Source of the DNA: Timema cristinae
Taxonomy: Eukaryota > Arthropoda > Insecta > Phasmatodea > Timematidae
Length of the DNA: 64,000 nucleotides
NCBI GenBank assembly: GCA_039000515.1
Contig: JBCFYV010011135.1
Span: 14,584,376 to 14,648,375 of the forward strand
Direction: 5' to 3'
Shown here one piece after another: positions 1-13,200 of the stretch. The position numbers and the translations under genes are program-made. The notes under the pieces are model-generated. The model worked only from the letters and a program-made list of their open reading frames with translations. It did not search any database and was not told the DNA's origin. Numbering within the stretch: the first letter of the stretch is position 1; each line of letters starts with the position of its first letter.

Positions 1-195
1 GTGAAATGAAGGACCTACAGTTTAACGTGGAATCCGAACCACGGTGGAGGCCTGGCATTCCCCACATTCACAAGATGTCTTGTCAGAGGTGAAGGAAGGG
101 TTTGGTAATCAGATAAATCTTTGCCGGGACCGAGGATTGAACCCCGGCTGCCAGCACAGAAGTCCGACACCTTACCACTAGACCACCAGGTCACC
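1..195 (-). mobile_element. SINE-A copy 1, 3' end cut by window edge
   Basis: Reverse complement of the family A consensus: tRNA-like head (GTGACCTGGTGGTCTAG, then GGTTCAATCCTCGGTCCCGG), then CTTCACCTCTGACAAGAC and GTGGTTCGGATTCCACG. The tail lies beyond the left edge. Its head abuts a lone SINE tail in the opposite orientation at 196. Confidence 0.85.
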
Positions 196-280
196 AACGG
201 GTAGTAAGACGCGATGCTAATAAAATAATAATAATAATAATATAATAATAATAATAATAAAATAATAATATAATAACACA
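196..280 (+). repeat. Solo SINE 3' tail with AAT microsatellite
   Basis: Only AACGGGTAGTAAGACGCG followed by an interrupted AAT/AATA repeat is present, joined directly to the head of SINE-A copy 1. It is the tail common to families A, B and C without any body. Confidence 0.7.
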
Positions 281-818
281 GTCGGAACAAAAATTATCAA
301 TACGCGGCAGCTTTAAAGTTTGAAATTCGGCTGTTAACGCGCGCGGACCTTACCTACAGCGGGGTCGCAGGACAAGTGAAACTGTACGAGAACATTTCCT
401 GGGTTATAAGTCTAACAAGAAAGCTTCGAGAATCTTCCGGTTTCATGAGATTACACCATATTCCATCAGTTTTTGAAATAAGATAATAAAAAACAACCAC
501 ACCAGAACATTTAACTAGTAGTGAACTGTTGTGGACATTTTACTAGGAAGAGGGTTTGAAACCTGTCCACAAAAGCTAATATTTAGCGACGGCGTCACAC
601 AGATGTACCTGTCAACAATATAAAATAATAAAAAGGACCACCCAGGCTTGTTAAATCAGGGAGAAGATCTTAGTACATAAGGATTCAATGAGGTCAATAT
701 TATAAAACTGTCCATTAATTAAAAATATATTAAGGATGCGAACTATTGATTTGGAATAATATGAAAGGTGAAAATCTATAATTAAAAATGTTGTACTAAG
801 AATGTTGATTGGTCGCAG

Positions 819-1019
819 TTCCGCCCCGGGAGAACGACCCCCACCTTGGTGCTAGGTCGCCGGTTCGAGCCCGGGTCAGGCTTGCGTCACTATGTCAGCC
901 CACGGCCGTGGCGGTGGCCTCTACAGGGGACTTCTTCGTCGCCGACGGCTACTGCAACTCCAGGGTGCTCATGTTCAGCGCCCAAGGGTCACTGCTTCGC
1001 GTCCTACCTCAGCCACCAG
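819..1019 (+). CDS. PAL exon (first in window), with single-base frameshift
   Basis: The acceptor is TCGCAG at 813-818 and the donor is CAG/GTAACA at 1020. The first part reads [20 protein letters not shown] then GLRHY in the frame starting at 819. The rest reads [15 protein letters not shown] then [16 protein letters not shown] in another frame. In PAL homologues these two blocks are contiguous (LGR, then P-G-S, then a Cys-Gln-Pro-Thr block), so one base is missing near 893. The Tyr of DGYCNSR is the conserved catalytic tyrosine, and the Cys in CQP pairs with the Cys in GYC in the rat structure. The exon ends in phase 1. The sequence is much more GC-rich than its surroundings, as expected for a real exon. 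Confidence 0.9.
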
Positions 1020-1269
1020 GTAACAAGTTTGATTTTATCCACCTATTTTAATTAGGATGAGGAAGATGGGATTTGAAAGAACTCACTTTTTTTTTGCAAT
1101 TGAAAATATTTAAGCAAACATTATTCTCAGTACATTTTACCAGGATTCAAACCCTTTAAATTACATTAGAATAAATCATCCCGTTTTTAATTTAATTAAA
1201 TAAAATATAGATTAAATGTTTTTTAACTAAAACTCTTATTTCTTTTATTCGAACATTTTTGTTGAATTA

Positions 1270-1318
<49 letters not shown>

Positions 1319-4300
1319 TAGCACCGCGTCTTACTACCCGTTCGGGTTATACGCTTTAAGTACTAATTACGCTAATGGATTAGGAATTGGGAAGGTTGAA
1401 TTAGAGGAAGTGAACCCGCATTTGCGTGGAGGGAGAGTGGAAAACCATTTAGGAAAAACCACCCCAGTTCACCCGACCGAGATTTGAACCTCGATCTCCC
1501 CGTCCTCAGCAGTCGAGCTCAACACGACTAGCACGTTAGCCAACTACGCCACCGAGGCGGGTCTTTTGTTTGAACAAATTTTGTTTGCCTTTATACTATT
1601 TTAATAATCGGCGTTTTATAGAGACCAGAATTGTTCAAATTATTTCTATGTAGTAAATTCTACTTTTTACTTAAAAAACAAAACATATCAAGAAATACTG
1701 AATAATGCCAACAGGCGTTGAAACGACCACTTAAGGTCGCTGCCTACCGTGCCGTTGAGACGTGTTGAAAACCTAAAAAACAAATTCCACGTTATTTAGA
1801 AATTGGTTTGTTATTTAAAATAATTGTTAACACTAAAATGGGTGCGAAAGTTTTCTTCGTCACATCTTAGTACCGTTTGGGTTATTAGCGTGCATTCATA
1901 ATGCTAGTTGAATAAGGATGAAAGCCTGCTTTGGTGGCCGAATGGTCTAAGGCGTTATTCTCGCTTTAAACTGAGCTGTTGAAGACGGGGAAATCGAGGT
2001 TCGAATCTAGGTCGGGTCTACTGACGGCGGTTTTTACTAAATGGTTTCCCACTCTCTTTTCATGTAAATGTGGGTACATTACTTCGAAAATGTCCTTCCT
2101 CATCCCTACCTAGAGTAATTATCATAACTATGCTTATAACATGAACAGGTAGCAAGACGCGGTTATTAAAAAATGTATGTACCCGAATTTGGTGTGAATG
2201 GGGTGTGAGAAATAATTAAGTGAAACATACCTTCAATAAACCCTACCAGGATTCAAATCCCTGACCTCCCAATCATTGGTAATATAGACCAAATCCAGAG
2301 TGACGCGTTATGCCATTTGACCACTGATGCGGGAAATATTTCAACAAGTGTTTGTGGGATTAAAAACCTTTCATGTTTAGGTTACATAATTAAAATTATA
2401 TAAACCATGACGAAAGGGGAGATCAGATCACTTTCAGGAATGTTTCCCGAGAAATGTCACAGTTCTCAGATCAAATTAAAGGGCCAGAAATATATTTCTC
2501 AACTCTCCACAAACAAATTAAGTTTTTTAAAGAGGAGGGTTACAAAATAACATTCTAAGATAATAGAGAATTTCTTTAATGGTTTTAAACATTCAGAACT
2601 GATATTCCCTTAAGAAATACGGCAGTTTAAGAACATCTCCCTTTAAACAGGTGGTGCCCTTAAGGCAGTCACCTCGGTCAGCGAAAAAGTATCAATTGAT
2701 GTCAGACCACAATGGTCTGTGTCTTTTTCTGGAACTACTTTTATAGTATAACTAAACTATACTGCCTTTTACCATTCATCTACAACCAGCCTTTGTCATG
2801 TCAATAAGAAAGAGGAGAAAGAAAACTACCAAACTTCTTATCTCAAGTTGCTAGTTCTCAAATATTTTAACATGTTCTATTTTGAGCCTATCAAAAAAAC
2901 TACTGTATTTGTTAGAGGAAGGCTAAATCTAGAGCCCTTTATCATCAAGCCTACTCTTATAGCTCCGTGAACATGCTTAAAAAGTCGTTTAAAAGGAATC
3001 ACTGACACATTTTCACACATTTATTTATATTAATAAAGCTTAAACCTCTGACAAGACATCTTGTGAATGTGTGGCATGTCAGGCCTCCACAGTGGTTCGG
3101 ATTCCACGTTAAACTGTAGGTCCTCCATTTCATCTCACAATCACCCTACCATTTACACATTAGCTTAAGTGCGTATAAGCCGAACGGGTAGTAAGACGCG
3201 GTGCTAATAATAATAATAATAATAATAATATAATAATAATAATAAAGCTTAAAATATAGGTTTGTTAAATAAAAAGAGCTGAGTTGGAATCTTTCCACTT
3301 TATTTTGGCGTCAGTCATATTTTAAAATAAAACATTGTATAGCTAAATATTGCGTTAGAACTGAAAGTAAAGTCTGTTCAGCTTAAGAATCGTTTTCTGA
3401 AAGCCCTTTTTCCCTACCAGAAATCTATTATATAGTGGGATATTTGTAGGAGAAAAGACCTTTCATAGAGTAATTCCTACCGTGAATGGAGTATACGCGT
3501 GGCGAATTTTCGCTTACCGAAGTGGCCCCCTTAAGTTTAAGGGCTAACAACCTCTGAAAGAAGAGTTAAACTAATTATACATCCGAGTGATTGGAGGATT
3601 AAAACGTGTCCACGTGGTTCTATTTGTTAGAGGGAGATCTTGCCGGACTTAACTTGGAAGACCCCAGTAGTTCAAGAGATGGCAGAAAGAAACATGCACT
3701 AAAATTAGATCAAACGTTTTTAAATTTTATAGCTCGTTCCTTTAACCTAATCAACCTCAACACAGGATGTGTTCCGCTCTTTAAAACACGCCGACCCTAA
3801 TCGTCCGTAAGTATCAAGATCAAAGAGAAGCAAGCGTCTGATCTACGTTCAACTGTTGGACGAAGTGACGAGTGAGACGAAGGAAAAAGGATGGATATTT
3901 TGAGTCTGGTGGTTGAAAGAAGGAATTAGATGGCAGTAAGTGTCACGTGATATTTCAGACAAGTTGCGATTCTTATTTTAGATATTAATTGAGCCCGTAT
4001 AACTGGACCACCATAGAAAGAAAAAATACGCGCGGAAATCCCAAATTTTAGGATACACAAAGGGGGTAAAATAGTTCCTTTCTTTTTCAGTTCAGAGTCT
4101 GGGCCAGACCCACTGCAATATCGTAAATTACAGGAAAATTCCATAAATTTCTTCATTTATTTAAACCTTCAACTTGTATATTCATAAATGTGAAAGTTAA
4201 CACCTGAACCAAGGATCCTTGACTTATCTCGTCAATCCTGTGCTATTTAGAAACTGTCCCGTGCCGGCTTCTGCTCATTGTTAGCAGGATGATTTACACA

Positions 4301-6791
4301 CGTCCATCACAGACGTTGCCTCTATGTCGGAATAATAACCCTGAACACGGGACGACTCCTGGATAGCTCAGTGGTAGAATATCAGTGCTCTAAGCCAAAG
4401 TCCAGGGTTCTATTCTCGTGTACAGGTGTAATTTTTCAAAATTTACGGATGTGTTTACTTGATACGGCTAAATCCGTAACAAAAAGGTCATTTCCATCTT
4501 CAAAGTACCAACCATTACTGGTCATGTTTAATTAATTGTGCCAGCGTTTGCTTACTTACATTTCAACTAGGGAAGAAAACCTGCTCCGGTGGCCACATAG
4601 TCTAAGCTGTGTTGAACTAGACTGCCGATGACAGGGAAATAGAGGTTTGTATCCCAGTCAAATGTACTGAAGGTGTTTTTACATGAATGGTTTTCAACAC
4701 ACTCTACGCAAATGCGGGTACACGTCCTATAAAATTCAACCTCACTAATTCTTGGCACAATAGAGTAATTAGTACATATGCGTATAGCTTAAACGGGTAG
4801 TAAGACTCGATACAAAATAAACAAGAGGTTTAACCAAAACGTTGTACTTAATTTTAAAAAAAACAGCAAAGTTTCAGTCAGAATTGAAGGGAGCATGAGT
4901 CAAAGTCATTTCTATTAGAAAATGAGACTTGCCATTTTGTTTGCAAAGTTAAATAGTATATAGTTACAAAATTTAATCAAAATAGTTAAAGGAGATTTCT
5001 TGAAAATTGATTTTTGTTTTCTTTTTCTCCTCTAGTAAAATATTCATTTTAGGGTTGGAATATAATTAAAAAAATATCCTCGGGGGAACCTTTTAAAAAC
5101 TCTCTAGGCTCAGATACAGACGTTAAAACCACTTTTTTTGGTTTCAGGGGGTCATGAAACGTCGAGATTAATCAAAATCTCAAGCTCGATCTTTTTGACG
5201 ATCACAATACTTTTCTCTCTTTGGGTGTTCGAGAGAAAGTAAAAAAAGGATGATGTGTTATCAAATTCTGGGCCGTGCCCATGCCCAAGGTTAAAGAACT
5301 GATTAGATTATCAAATATATCTATAGAAGCATCACTATAATATTTTGTTTGGCCAAAAAAAAAAAAAAAGATTGCTGCTATATAAACTGCAAAAATACTA
5401 ACCTTAACTCGCTTTTATTTCCATCCCATCTCATATAATGCCAATCAATATGCTCTTGACAGATATCCAACAACTGTTGGTATAAACATGTGAAGAAGAT
5501 TAAACTGGAGCAATATTTTATTTATTTTAGCCAAAAAAGTTTGGCCATAAAAATTGCAAAAACACTGGCCCTTTATCGCGTCCCCTTCTATCACACCTTA
5601 CTGTGTGTAAGAAGAAGATTATACTTGAGAAACGTAGACTCGGTCTTCCTCCACCCATTTCACTCCACCATCTCACACATATCGATATATTATATCAACT
5701 TTCTAGTGCACATCCACCCTAAAAAAAATTAGTTTTTCCACGCCCATGTTAAAGAGGCCCTTCCTATGCAAATTGGGTTGTACAAACGTTTTCCATAATT
5801 ATTTTCGAGCGACTTGACTCGGTTATCTTTCTCACTTGTAATTATTGTTTCTCTAATTGGCTGAGTGTTCTAGATATAGATAAACAACTTGTCGGCTAAT
5901 TGTGTCCACTGTCTCGATGAGTTTATCTAAACCAGTCGGCTAACAATCTCCCAAAGGGTCCTCTTGCCCTAAAAGTCCCAGCATCCAATAGGAATGTTTC
6001 GTTTACTTGACACATTCAAGGTCAAAACTTTATTTCTTCACCCCGACTCGATCGATACTACTCGTTTGAGATGTAAGCATATAGGGATCAGGAAGGTACA
6101 ATTTTAGATGGAGTGTAGTCACATTTGCGTGGAGTGAGAGTGTAAAACCATTAATAGAAAAACAGACCTGTTTCAGAGCCGCCGAATGGTCTAAGGCAGG
6201 GACGTGAAAACTTAATTACAGTAGGGTCAAGTACTTTTTTTCAATAATAATTAACACACATAATAAATTGACATGAATAATTTTAAATACATTTAGAATG
6301 CAAAACACACATAAAATACCTTAGTGGCTTGGTATGTTTTAATTTCGTCCAGAAAATTTATGATGTGATGTGAGATGAGTGAAATTGACAATGAGCTTTA
6401 GATCCCGCAGGCCGTATTTGGCCCGTGGGCTGTAGTTTGCCCATCCTTGGTCGAAGGCGTCTCTCTAGTGTTACAAAATCGAAATATAGCCTATATGCAC
6501 AATATAGTAGAAATACCATGTAATAAGAAAGTTCAGATTCCCCGTTGGCTTCCACAATGAATTTATATGAGCGGGCGTGAAAGTGCCTATCAATTTTTGC
6601 CGGGAATGGTATTTTCACATGTCACAATCGAGATGGGACGGTTTTACTTCCTCTTCGAAGGAAGTTGTGCTACGGATTTTTATCGCTCAAGTAAAACCCG
6701 TTGGCCCCGGCTGGGTTTGAACTCAGGGATATCGGCTCCTGAAGCGAGCCTCCCAAGACTACCAAGATCTGTATATATATATATTTATATA

Positions 6792-6822
<31 letters not shown>

Positions 6823-7207
6823 TTATAATATATATATATATATGTATTTATAATATATATGTATGTATGCCTATACAGGAGTTTCCGATTTATGTGGCAA
6901 GTAACTTGGGTGTGGATAGTATACCTCAAAACGACATAAAAATCCATATGAGCATCCTGTATGTTCTATGTTCTATGGTCTATGGTTTATGAGATAAGGC
7001 CTTTTAAGTTTCTGCTGGAATTGTTAATAGCTCTACTTTTCTTTCACCTCTGACAAGACACAACTTGTGAATGTGAGGAATGCTAAGCCTCCACCGTGGT
7101 TCGGATCCCACGTTAAACTGTAGGTCCTCCATTTTATCTTACAATCACCCTACCCTTACACATTAGCGTAAGTGCGTATAACCCGAACGGGTAGTAAGAC
7201 GCGGTGC

Positions 7208-7254
<47 letters not shown>

Positions 7255-10200
7255 GCTCTACTTGTTACACCTCTGCTGCACCTCTGGTGATGTGTCAACT
7301 CATTACTGGTATACAAACAGGGGTGTATCAAGTAGGGCTATTAACAATTCAAGCAGAAGCTTGGGAGGCCTTATCTTGGGAATTATCGAACATAGGGCAT
7401 ATGTTAATAAATACTTTTTTGTGTTGTTATGAGGTCTATTACCCACACCCCAGATAATTCCCATAAAAATCGCAACACCCCTGTATATACCTTTTCAAAA
7501 ATTCCGGAAGGATTTTAATATTTCAGTTGTAAATTGCAGGACTTGGATAGGTCGTAGGATGATGGTAAACAGTTCATTTTACAGATTCAAAGTTAAAGTA
7601 CCGGGATAAAATAAAAGTTTCCTTCTAACATGCATTACATTTTCTAAAAAAAAAAAAGCTCCTCTAACTTTACCATTATAGAAAAAATTATGTCAAAGCC
7701 ACACCAATCCATACCTAAACTCCCCCAATACCATGCCTCGAGGCTTAACCTCTACCAGCAAACTAATCTCTTGTGAAACTGACACTTTATACTGCGTGAT
7801 CACCAGTGCAGTGGCCCACCCACGAGCTCACTCACAAGTTTTGTAGTAAATAAGTAACATCCGTCTTATCTCCCAATCGACATCGTTATCGCGCCACCAA
7901 AGAGGAAGTACTTCATAGAGATTTGTCCCGGCATAGGGGTGATTCCCCGCCCCTTGTTAAAATCTGAGGTCTGTCCAATCTCCTCTCGCCTGTCATTGTC
8001 ATAGACTTGCCACATTAATCAAGAGAGGCCATGAGGGCGTAGATAATAACTTCACTCCTCAGCGGAATATCACTATAGAAGGGTGAGAGAGTTTTTTTAT
8101 TGTTTAATTTTGTTTGAAGGCTGGTAGTGGAAAGGGGTGATAGGTGAAGGGTACTTTTGAACACAAGCTTATCTCGGTACCGACTTGAGGAACTTAGCTA
8201 GGGCAGAACGAATCGCCGATAAACTGTTGTCTGGGTTTCAAGATATCTTACATAAGCTCCACAGACAAATATATACCTCTCCCCTCTTTACCCCGGGCCA
8301 TGTTCTAGGGTCAAATCAAGTCTCTCCTTTACATCAATGGCCAGACAATTTATAGACATATTTTTTGTTATTTAAGAACATATTATTTTATTTCTGGAAA
8401 GCTACAGTTGTCTTTGTGTTAAAAGTTAATGGTTCCTAAGGTCATTCGACATATACGAGTATATTTACTAAGATGTTTTAAGTATACAACATTTTAGCGG
8501 GGAATTTAACATAAGTGGGTGTAGGTGGGTTATCTTGGAAAAGATAGCAAGTAGCAATGTCTCAGCCCATTCCAGCAACACCGACCAGATAAAGAGGTCG
8601 GCGTCCGCTTTACCTGGGTGTGTAATTAGTTGGGATTATCTGACCTTCTGCCTCAACCGGGCGTATTATGTTCTGCTAGTCGGTGTTGTTTCTACAACAA
8701 TAAATTTCAAATTTATATTTTCAATTATCAATTCGAACACATTAATAAAATTAAATAGTGGGGCGAATTAAACACTAATTAGTTCTAAACAACGACATTG
8801 TGTTCTACCAAATAAGATCCGTTCAAATTATCGTGGTATAAAAAAAAGTAAGGCTATTTATGTATTATTAAAAATGATGTAATTTTAACACTTTTTAAAA
8901 TCCTTATACATTAAAAATTATTTTTATTTAATATATATGTACACTATATTTCAGCTCAATGCAATAATTTACTTTACCTCAACACTGGTATACAAAAAGC
9001 ATAAAATATCAAGTCTACCCTTTATAGTTCGTGAACTGTAAAACATATGAAATTATTGAATAAGTATCTATATCTTATACACCTGTTAAAATTGTGCGAT
9101 AACATTTTTATTGTCGAATGACCATAATGTGAGATTGTCAGGAACGTGAGTTAAGGTCGGCGTCTCTGTAGTTTTTACAACAAAAACCCTTTTTGGCTAA
9201 AAAACCATAAAATATTGTTTCTGTAAATACGTTTAGTTTAGTTTTATTAATATAGTACACTGTAAGAAAAATCTGTGGTAAAATTCCATACATGTATTGG
9301 AAGTAATTAACTAATACAAGTATTGAAGTTTTCCCATACACAGTCATGGGAAAAGTGCCACACGTCGGTAGTAATTTTCATGTACTGGGTCGGTATTTTT
9401 CCCATGTTTGGATATGGAAAAAATACAATTTCTTCTTTATGTTGATTGTATTTTTCTTATACTTCGTTGGTATTTTTCCCATACCTGTGTATGGAAAAAT
9501 TAATATTTGACCGCCATTAAGATTGTGATTTTTATATACTTGATTGGTATTTTTCCCATACCATACAAATAATACTTATTTAGGCACTTTAAAATCATTT
9601 ACCTATAAGTGCACATAAGGAGCACATCACATCAGATCACTTTAAAAGAATTCAGACAACATCAAAAAGGACTTACGCCCTTTAAATAAATAAAGTGCAC
9701 TAGGGTAAAAGTGAGCTACTATTCAGACACAGCCTATATTTTAAGTTAATAAAATAGTTTGGTAGGATACCTAATCTTTTTTGATATTACAAATGATACA
9801 CCTATTTTACTAAGCTTTAGTTACATGTAGGAAAATGATAGCTCAATCTCTATACAAAATGAAAACAATTTGAATCACAAAATAAACAACTGCCACGTGG
9901 TGTTTTGTTCTTATTACAAAGTTAGGTTAAACAAGTGAAATTCCTCCATTTTTCACTTCATGAATTATATTCATAAATAATTAACTTGTTCTTCACTAAC
10001 TGGTGAGAAAATACAGCAGCAAATATACTCCTTTAACAAAAAAATTAATAATTCGATAACTTTTTTATTTACACTATGTTCTTCTCTAAACAAATATGGC
10101 GAACTTCTTCTGAACTTGAAGACAAACGTGTCTCTCTCTCTTTCTATTATAGCGCATGCGCACTGAGCTACGAATCGGTGTTTCCCATTCAAGTTGAAAT

Positions 10201-13200
10201 TTTCCCATATAAATGTATGGATACTTTTGGGTGCATTGGAAATGTTCGATAGACATACGGGAAAATTACGATGTCCGTATGGTATATTAAAAAGTATGGA
10301 AAAATACAATATTGTTGTATGGAAAATTTATGATTATTTCTTACAGTGTAATTTCAAAAATACTTGAATATTTGTCATCAGCATCGAATACAATATTTTT
10401 AAATAAAAATAAAAAATCTTGTTGAAAATTTTGAGGTGCCCATGACAAAAAAAAATCCAAGAAAGAAATCTTTAGATTACCATAAGTAAAAAATTAAACT
10501 AAACGTATCTACAAAACAATCCATATTAAGATTCTGATAGGAAGGTAATTTTAGAAACAATAAACACATATTTTAGCATTAAATTTTGAAATAATTTTAT
10601 TTAATTATTAGTATTATTTTCACCCACTCTTCACTATCGTTATAGACTGAACTGCCGATGTGAAGATCAGTGTTCGAATTCCACTCGGGTGTACCGAAAG
10701 TGACTTTTACTAAATGTTTTCCCCACTCTCCCTCAATGCAAATGTGGGTACACCTCCTATAAGTTTGACCTTCCCAACCCTAGCAGATTAGTATAATTAG
10801 AACATGTATGTACAGCCCAAACGGGTAGTAAGACGCGGTGATAAACAATTATATAATTTTATAGGCCTAGGTATTATTTATTAAAGGTGGTGGGTACGGA
10901 TCACTTGACTCGACGTATGAATGTATGATCATTGTTTTGGTATCTTTTGTAACTTTTAAATAAAATTACTTCCTATCTAAATAGAACCATACTGTCATAT
11001 TTTCTTAAAAAATAGTCTTATTCAACGGCTAGAAAAGTTAGTAGTTCTACTGTCACGTATTCATACGTCAAGTCATGTGAGCTGCAACTGTTCATTTTGT
11101 TATAAATTATTAATCGATATAAAATAGCATTAATAATCGAGTATTATTTATTTGTTTGAGGTATTTTACGTGCATTTTAAGAACCAACTGATTATTTCAG
11201 CACACGAGAATTTCTATGAGCGAGAGCGAAAGGGCCCACCGATTTTGCTTGGAAATGTATTTCCACATAACTTCCAGGGTTATTTTACATACCACAATTG
11301 ACATGGGACCATTGGCTTTACTTTCCCTCCGAAGGAAGTTGTGTTACAAATAGCAAAAAAAAAAAAAAATACTATTGATCCCGTTTGGGTCTTAACACAT
11401 GAAAATAAAGCGAGCACTATACCCCAAGACCACCCAGGTCGTCAATAATAGGGTCTAGAGGAAAATGTTATCAATAATAATAATAATAATAATAATAATA
11501 TTTAGCACCGCGTCTTACTACCCGTTCGGGTTATACGCTTTAAGTACTAATTACGCTAATGGATTAGGAATTGGGAAGGTTGAATTAGAGGAAGTGAACC
11601 CGCATTTGCGTGGAGGGAGAGTGGAAAACCATTTAGGAAAAACCACCCCAGTTCACCTGACCGAGATTCGAACCTCGATCTCCCCGTCCTCAGCAGTCGA
11701 GCTTAACACGACAAGCGTGTTAGCCAACTACGCCACCGAGGCGGGTTGAAAATGTTATCAATGCTGGCAGAAATTTTTTTTTGTATTTTTTTCTATGTAA
11801 TTGTGAAAATTGATAGTTAGGTGGCCTAACATAATAAAAACCTAAATTTGTGAAACTTAACACATCTTATAAAAAAACTTTTTTTCCACGTCGACTTATT
11901 TCTCCTAGGATAATTTCAGTTGATTGGGCCTATGTGTTTATTTAAAAATTTAATTTTTAGTCTTTATGTTAGATTTATAGTAAAAATTATTATATATAAT
12001 AATAATATATGACACATTAAAATTAAATGTATTAGTAAAATACTAAACAATCACAAAATTTCAACTCCGAAATACGTTGAAGATTTTATTCATTTTTTAT
12101 TCACATCTACTTTGTTGAGTAAGCCTAGCCTAGAACTTTGCGTCCTACTATTTAGGGTAAGCTATCCTAAAATGCGAATAAGATAACCAAACATACCTGC
12201 TATGATGTGTAAGATAACCATAGACTTAGCACCCTGCTATAATAAGATAACCAGACCTAGTACCCTGCCATGATGAGTAAGATAACCAGACATAGTACCC
12301 TGCTACGATGTGTAAGACAACCATAGTAAGATAACCAGACATAGTACCCTGCTACGATGTGTAAGACAACCATAGTAAGATAACCATACATAGTACCTGC
12401 TACGATGTGTAAGACAACCATAGTAAGATAACCAGACATAGTACCTGCTACGATGTGTAAGACAACCATAGTAAGATAACCAGACATAGTGCCCTATCAT
12501 GATGAAAAGGTTAACCAGAGACCTAGAAGCCCACTAAGTTTGATCAAGTGTTTTTTTTTTCAGAGTTCTTATCCCTGCAAGTACCTCACAGCCTGACACT
12601 CCTTGAGCCCTTGGATCTTCTATGCATCGCGGACCGTGAGAACATGAGGGTGGCCTGTCCCCGGGCGGGGCTCCAGGGATATGAGGCCAGGAAACCCCAG
12701 CGGTCACCATCCAGGAGCCGGACCTGGGACGAGTCTTCGGGGTCGCTGCAAGTGGTGAGTTCTACCTCCTTATTTCAACTCCCGGAAGAACTAGTCAATT
12801 CACTACTAGTTGTGAGTTATATACACCTGATTTCATCGCTGAGGGAACTGCATGCTTACTATTGAGCAACAGCGTTGTCATTCTTTGTTTTCCGTGACCA
12901 TTATTCCTTCGAATGTATATCAAATTTGGCAATGATGGGCTGTCGTTGTTGCCAGTAATTGGGGTTTCTTCCTCCAGTACAGTCGTAAAGTTACAGTAGT
13001 CTTAGTTTCGTGTTCCTAATAGCTAGCTCAAAAACATTGACTAAATAAACACATATTTTATTAGTACTCTTGTGTAGATTTTTTTTTATTGATCATGGAA
13101 AATTTTGTGTATGTGTTGGTTGTGTGTTTTGTTTTTTTGCCGTAAGTTTGTGGAATTATAATTGTATGTGTATATTAATATATTTATTTGAATAATAGTG

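Larger units (their letters stand above)
1020..12563 (+). other. Large PAL intron (11.5 kb) filled with repeats
   Basis: This phase-1 intron lies between the DGYCNSR exon and the VPHSLTL exon. It holds SINEs of families A, B, C, D and F, a 1.09-kb TA-flanked DNA element, a copy of the R3 repeat, an AT microsatellite and a 49-bp tandem array next to the downstream acceptor. Stretches at about 2340-3030, 3255-4280, 7264-8460 and 11765-12175 show no recognisable gene or repeat apart from simple AT-rich sequence. Confidence 0.8.

Noticed and set aside
15..290. 91-codon minus frame rich in Tyr/Ile/Leu at the left edge
   Set aside because: Translation of a SINE-A and its AAT microsatellite; the same peptide appears from other SINE-A copies (for example 56196-56378).
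809..1051. Alternative reading of the first PAL exon as a short single ORF starting at 809
   Set aside because: Its N-terminal part is intron plus out-of-frame exon; homology and the TCGCAG acceptor place the exon start at 819 in another frame until about 893.
6567..6992. 141-codon + frame
   Set aside because: Made of a SINE-D body followed by a TA microsatellite and low-complexity sequence; no protein family.
12257..12500. Repetitive minus-strand frames over 12257-12500
   Set aside because: Artefact of the 49-bp tandem repeat; units differ in length, breaking the frame.
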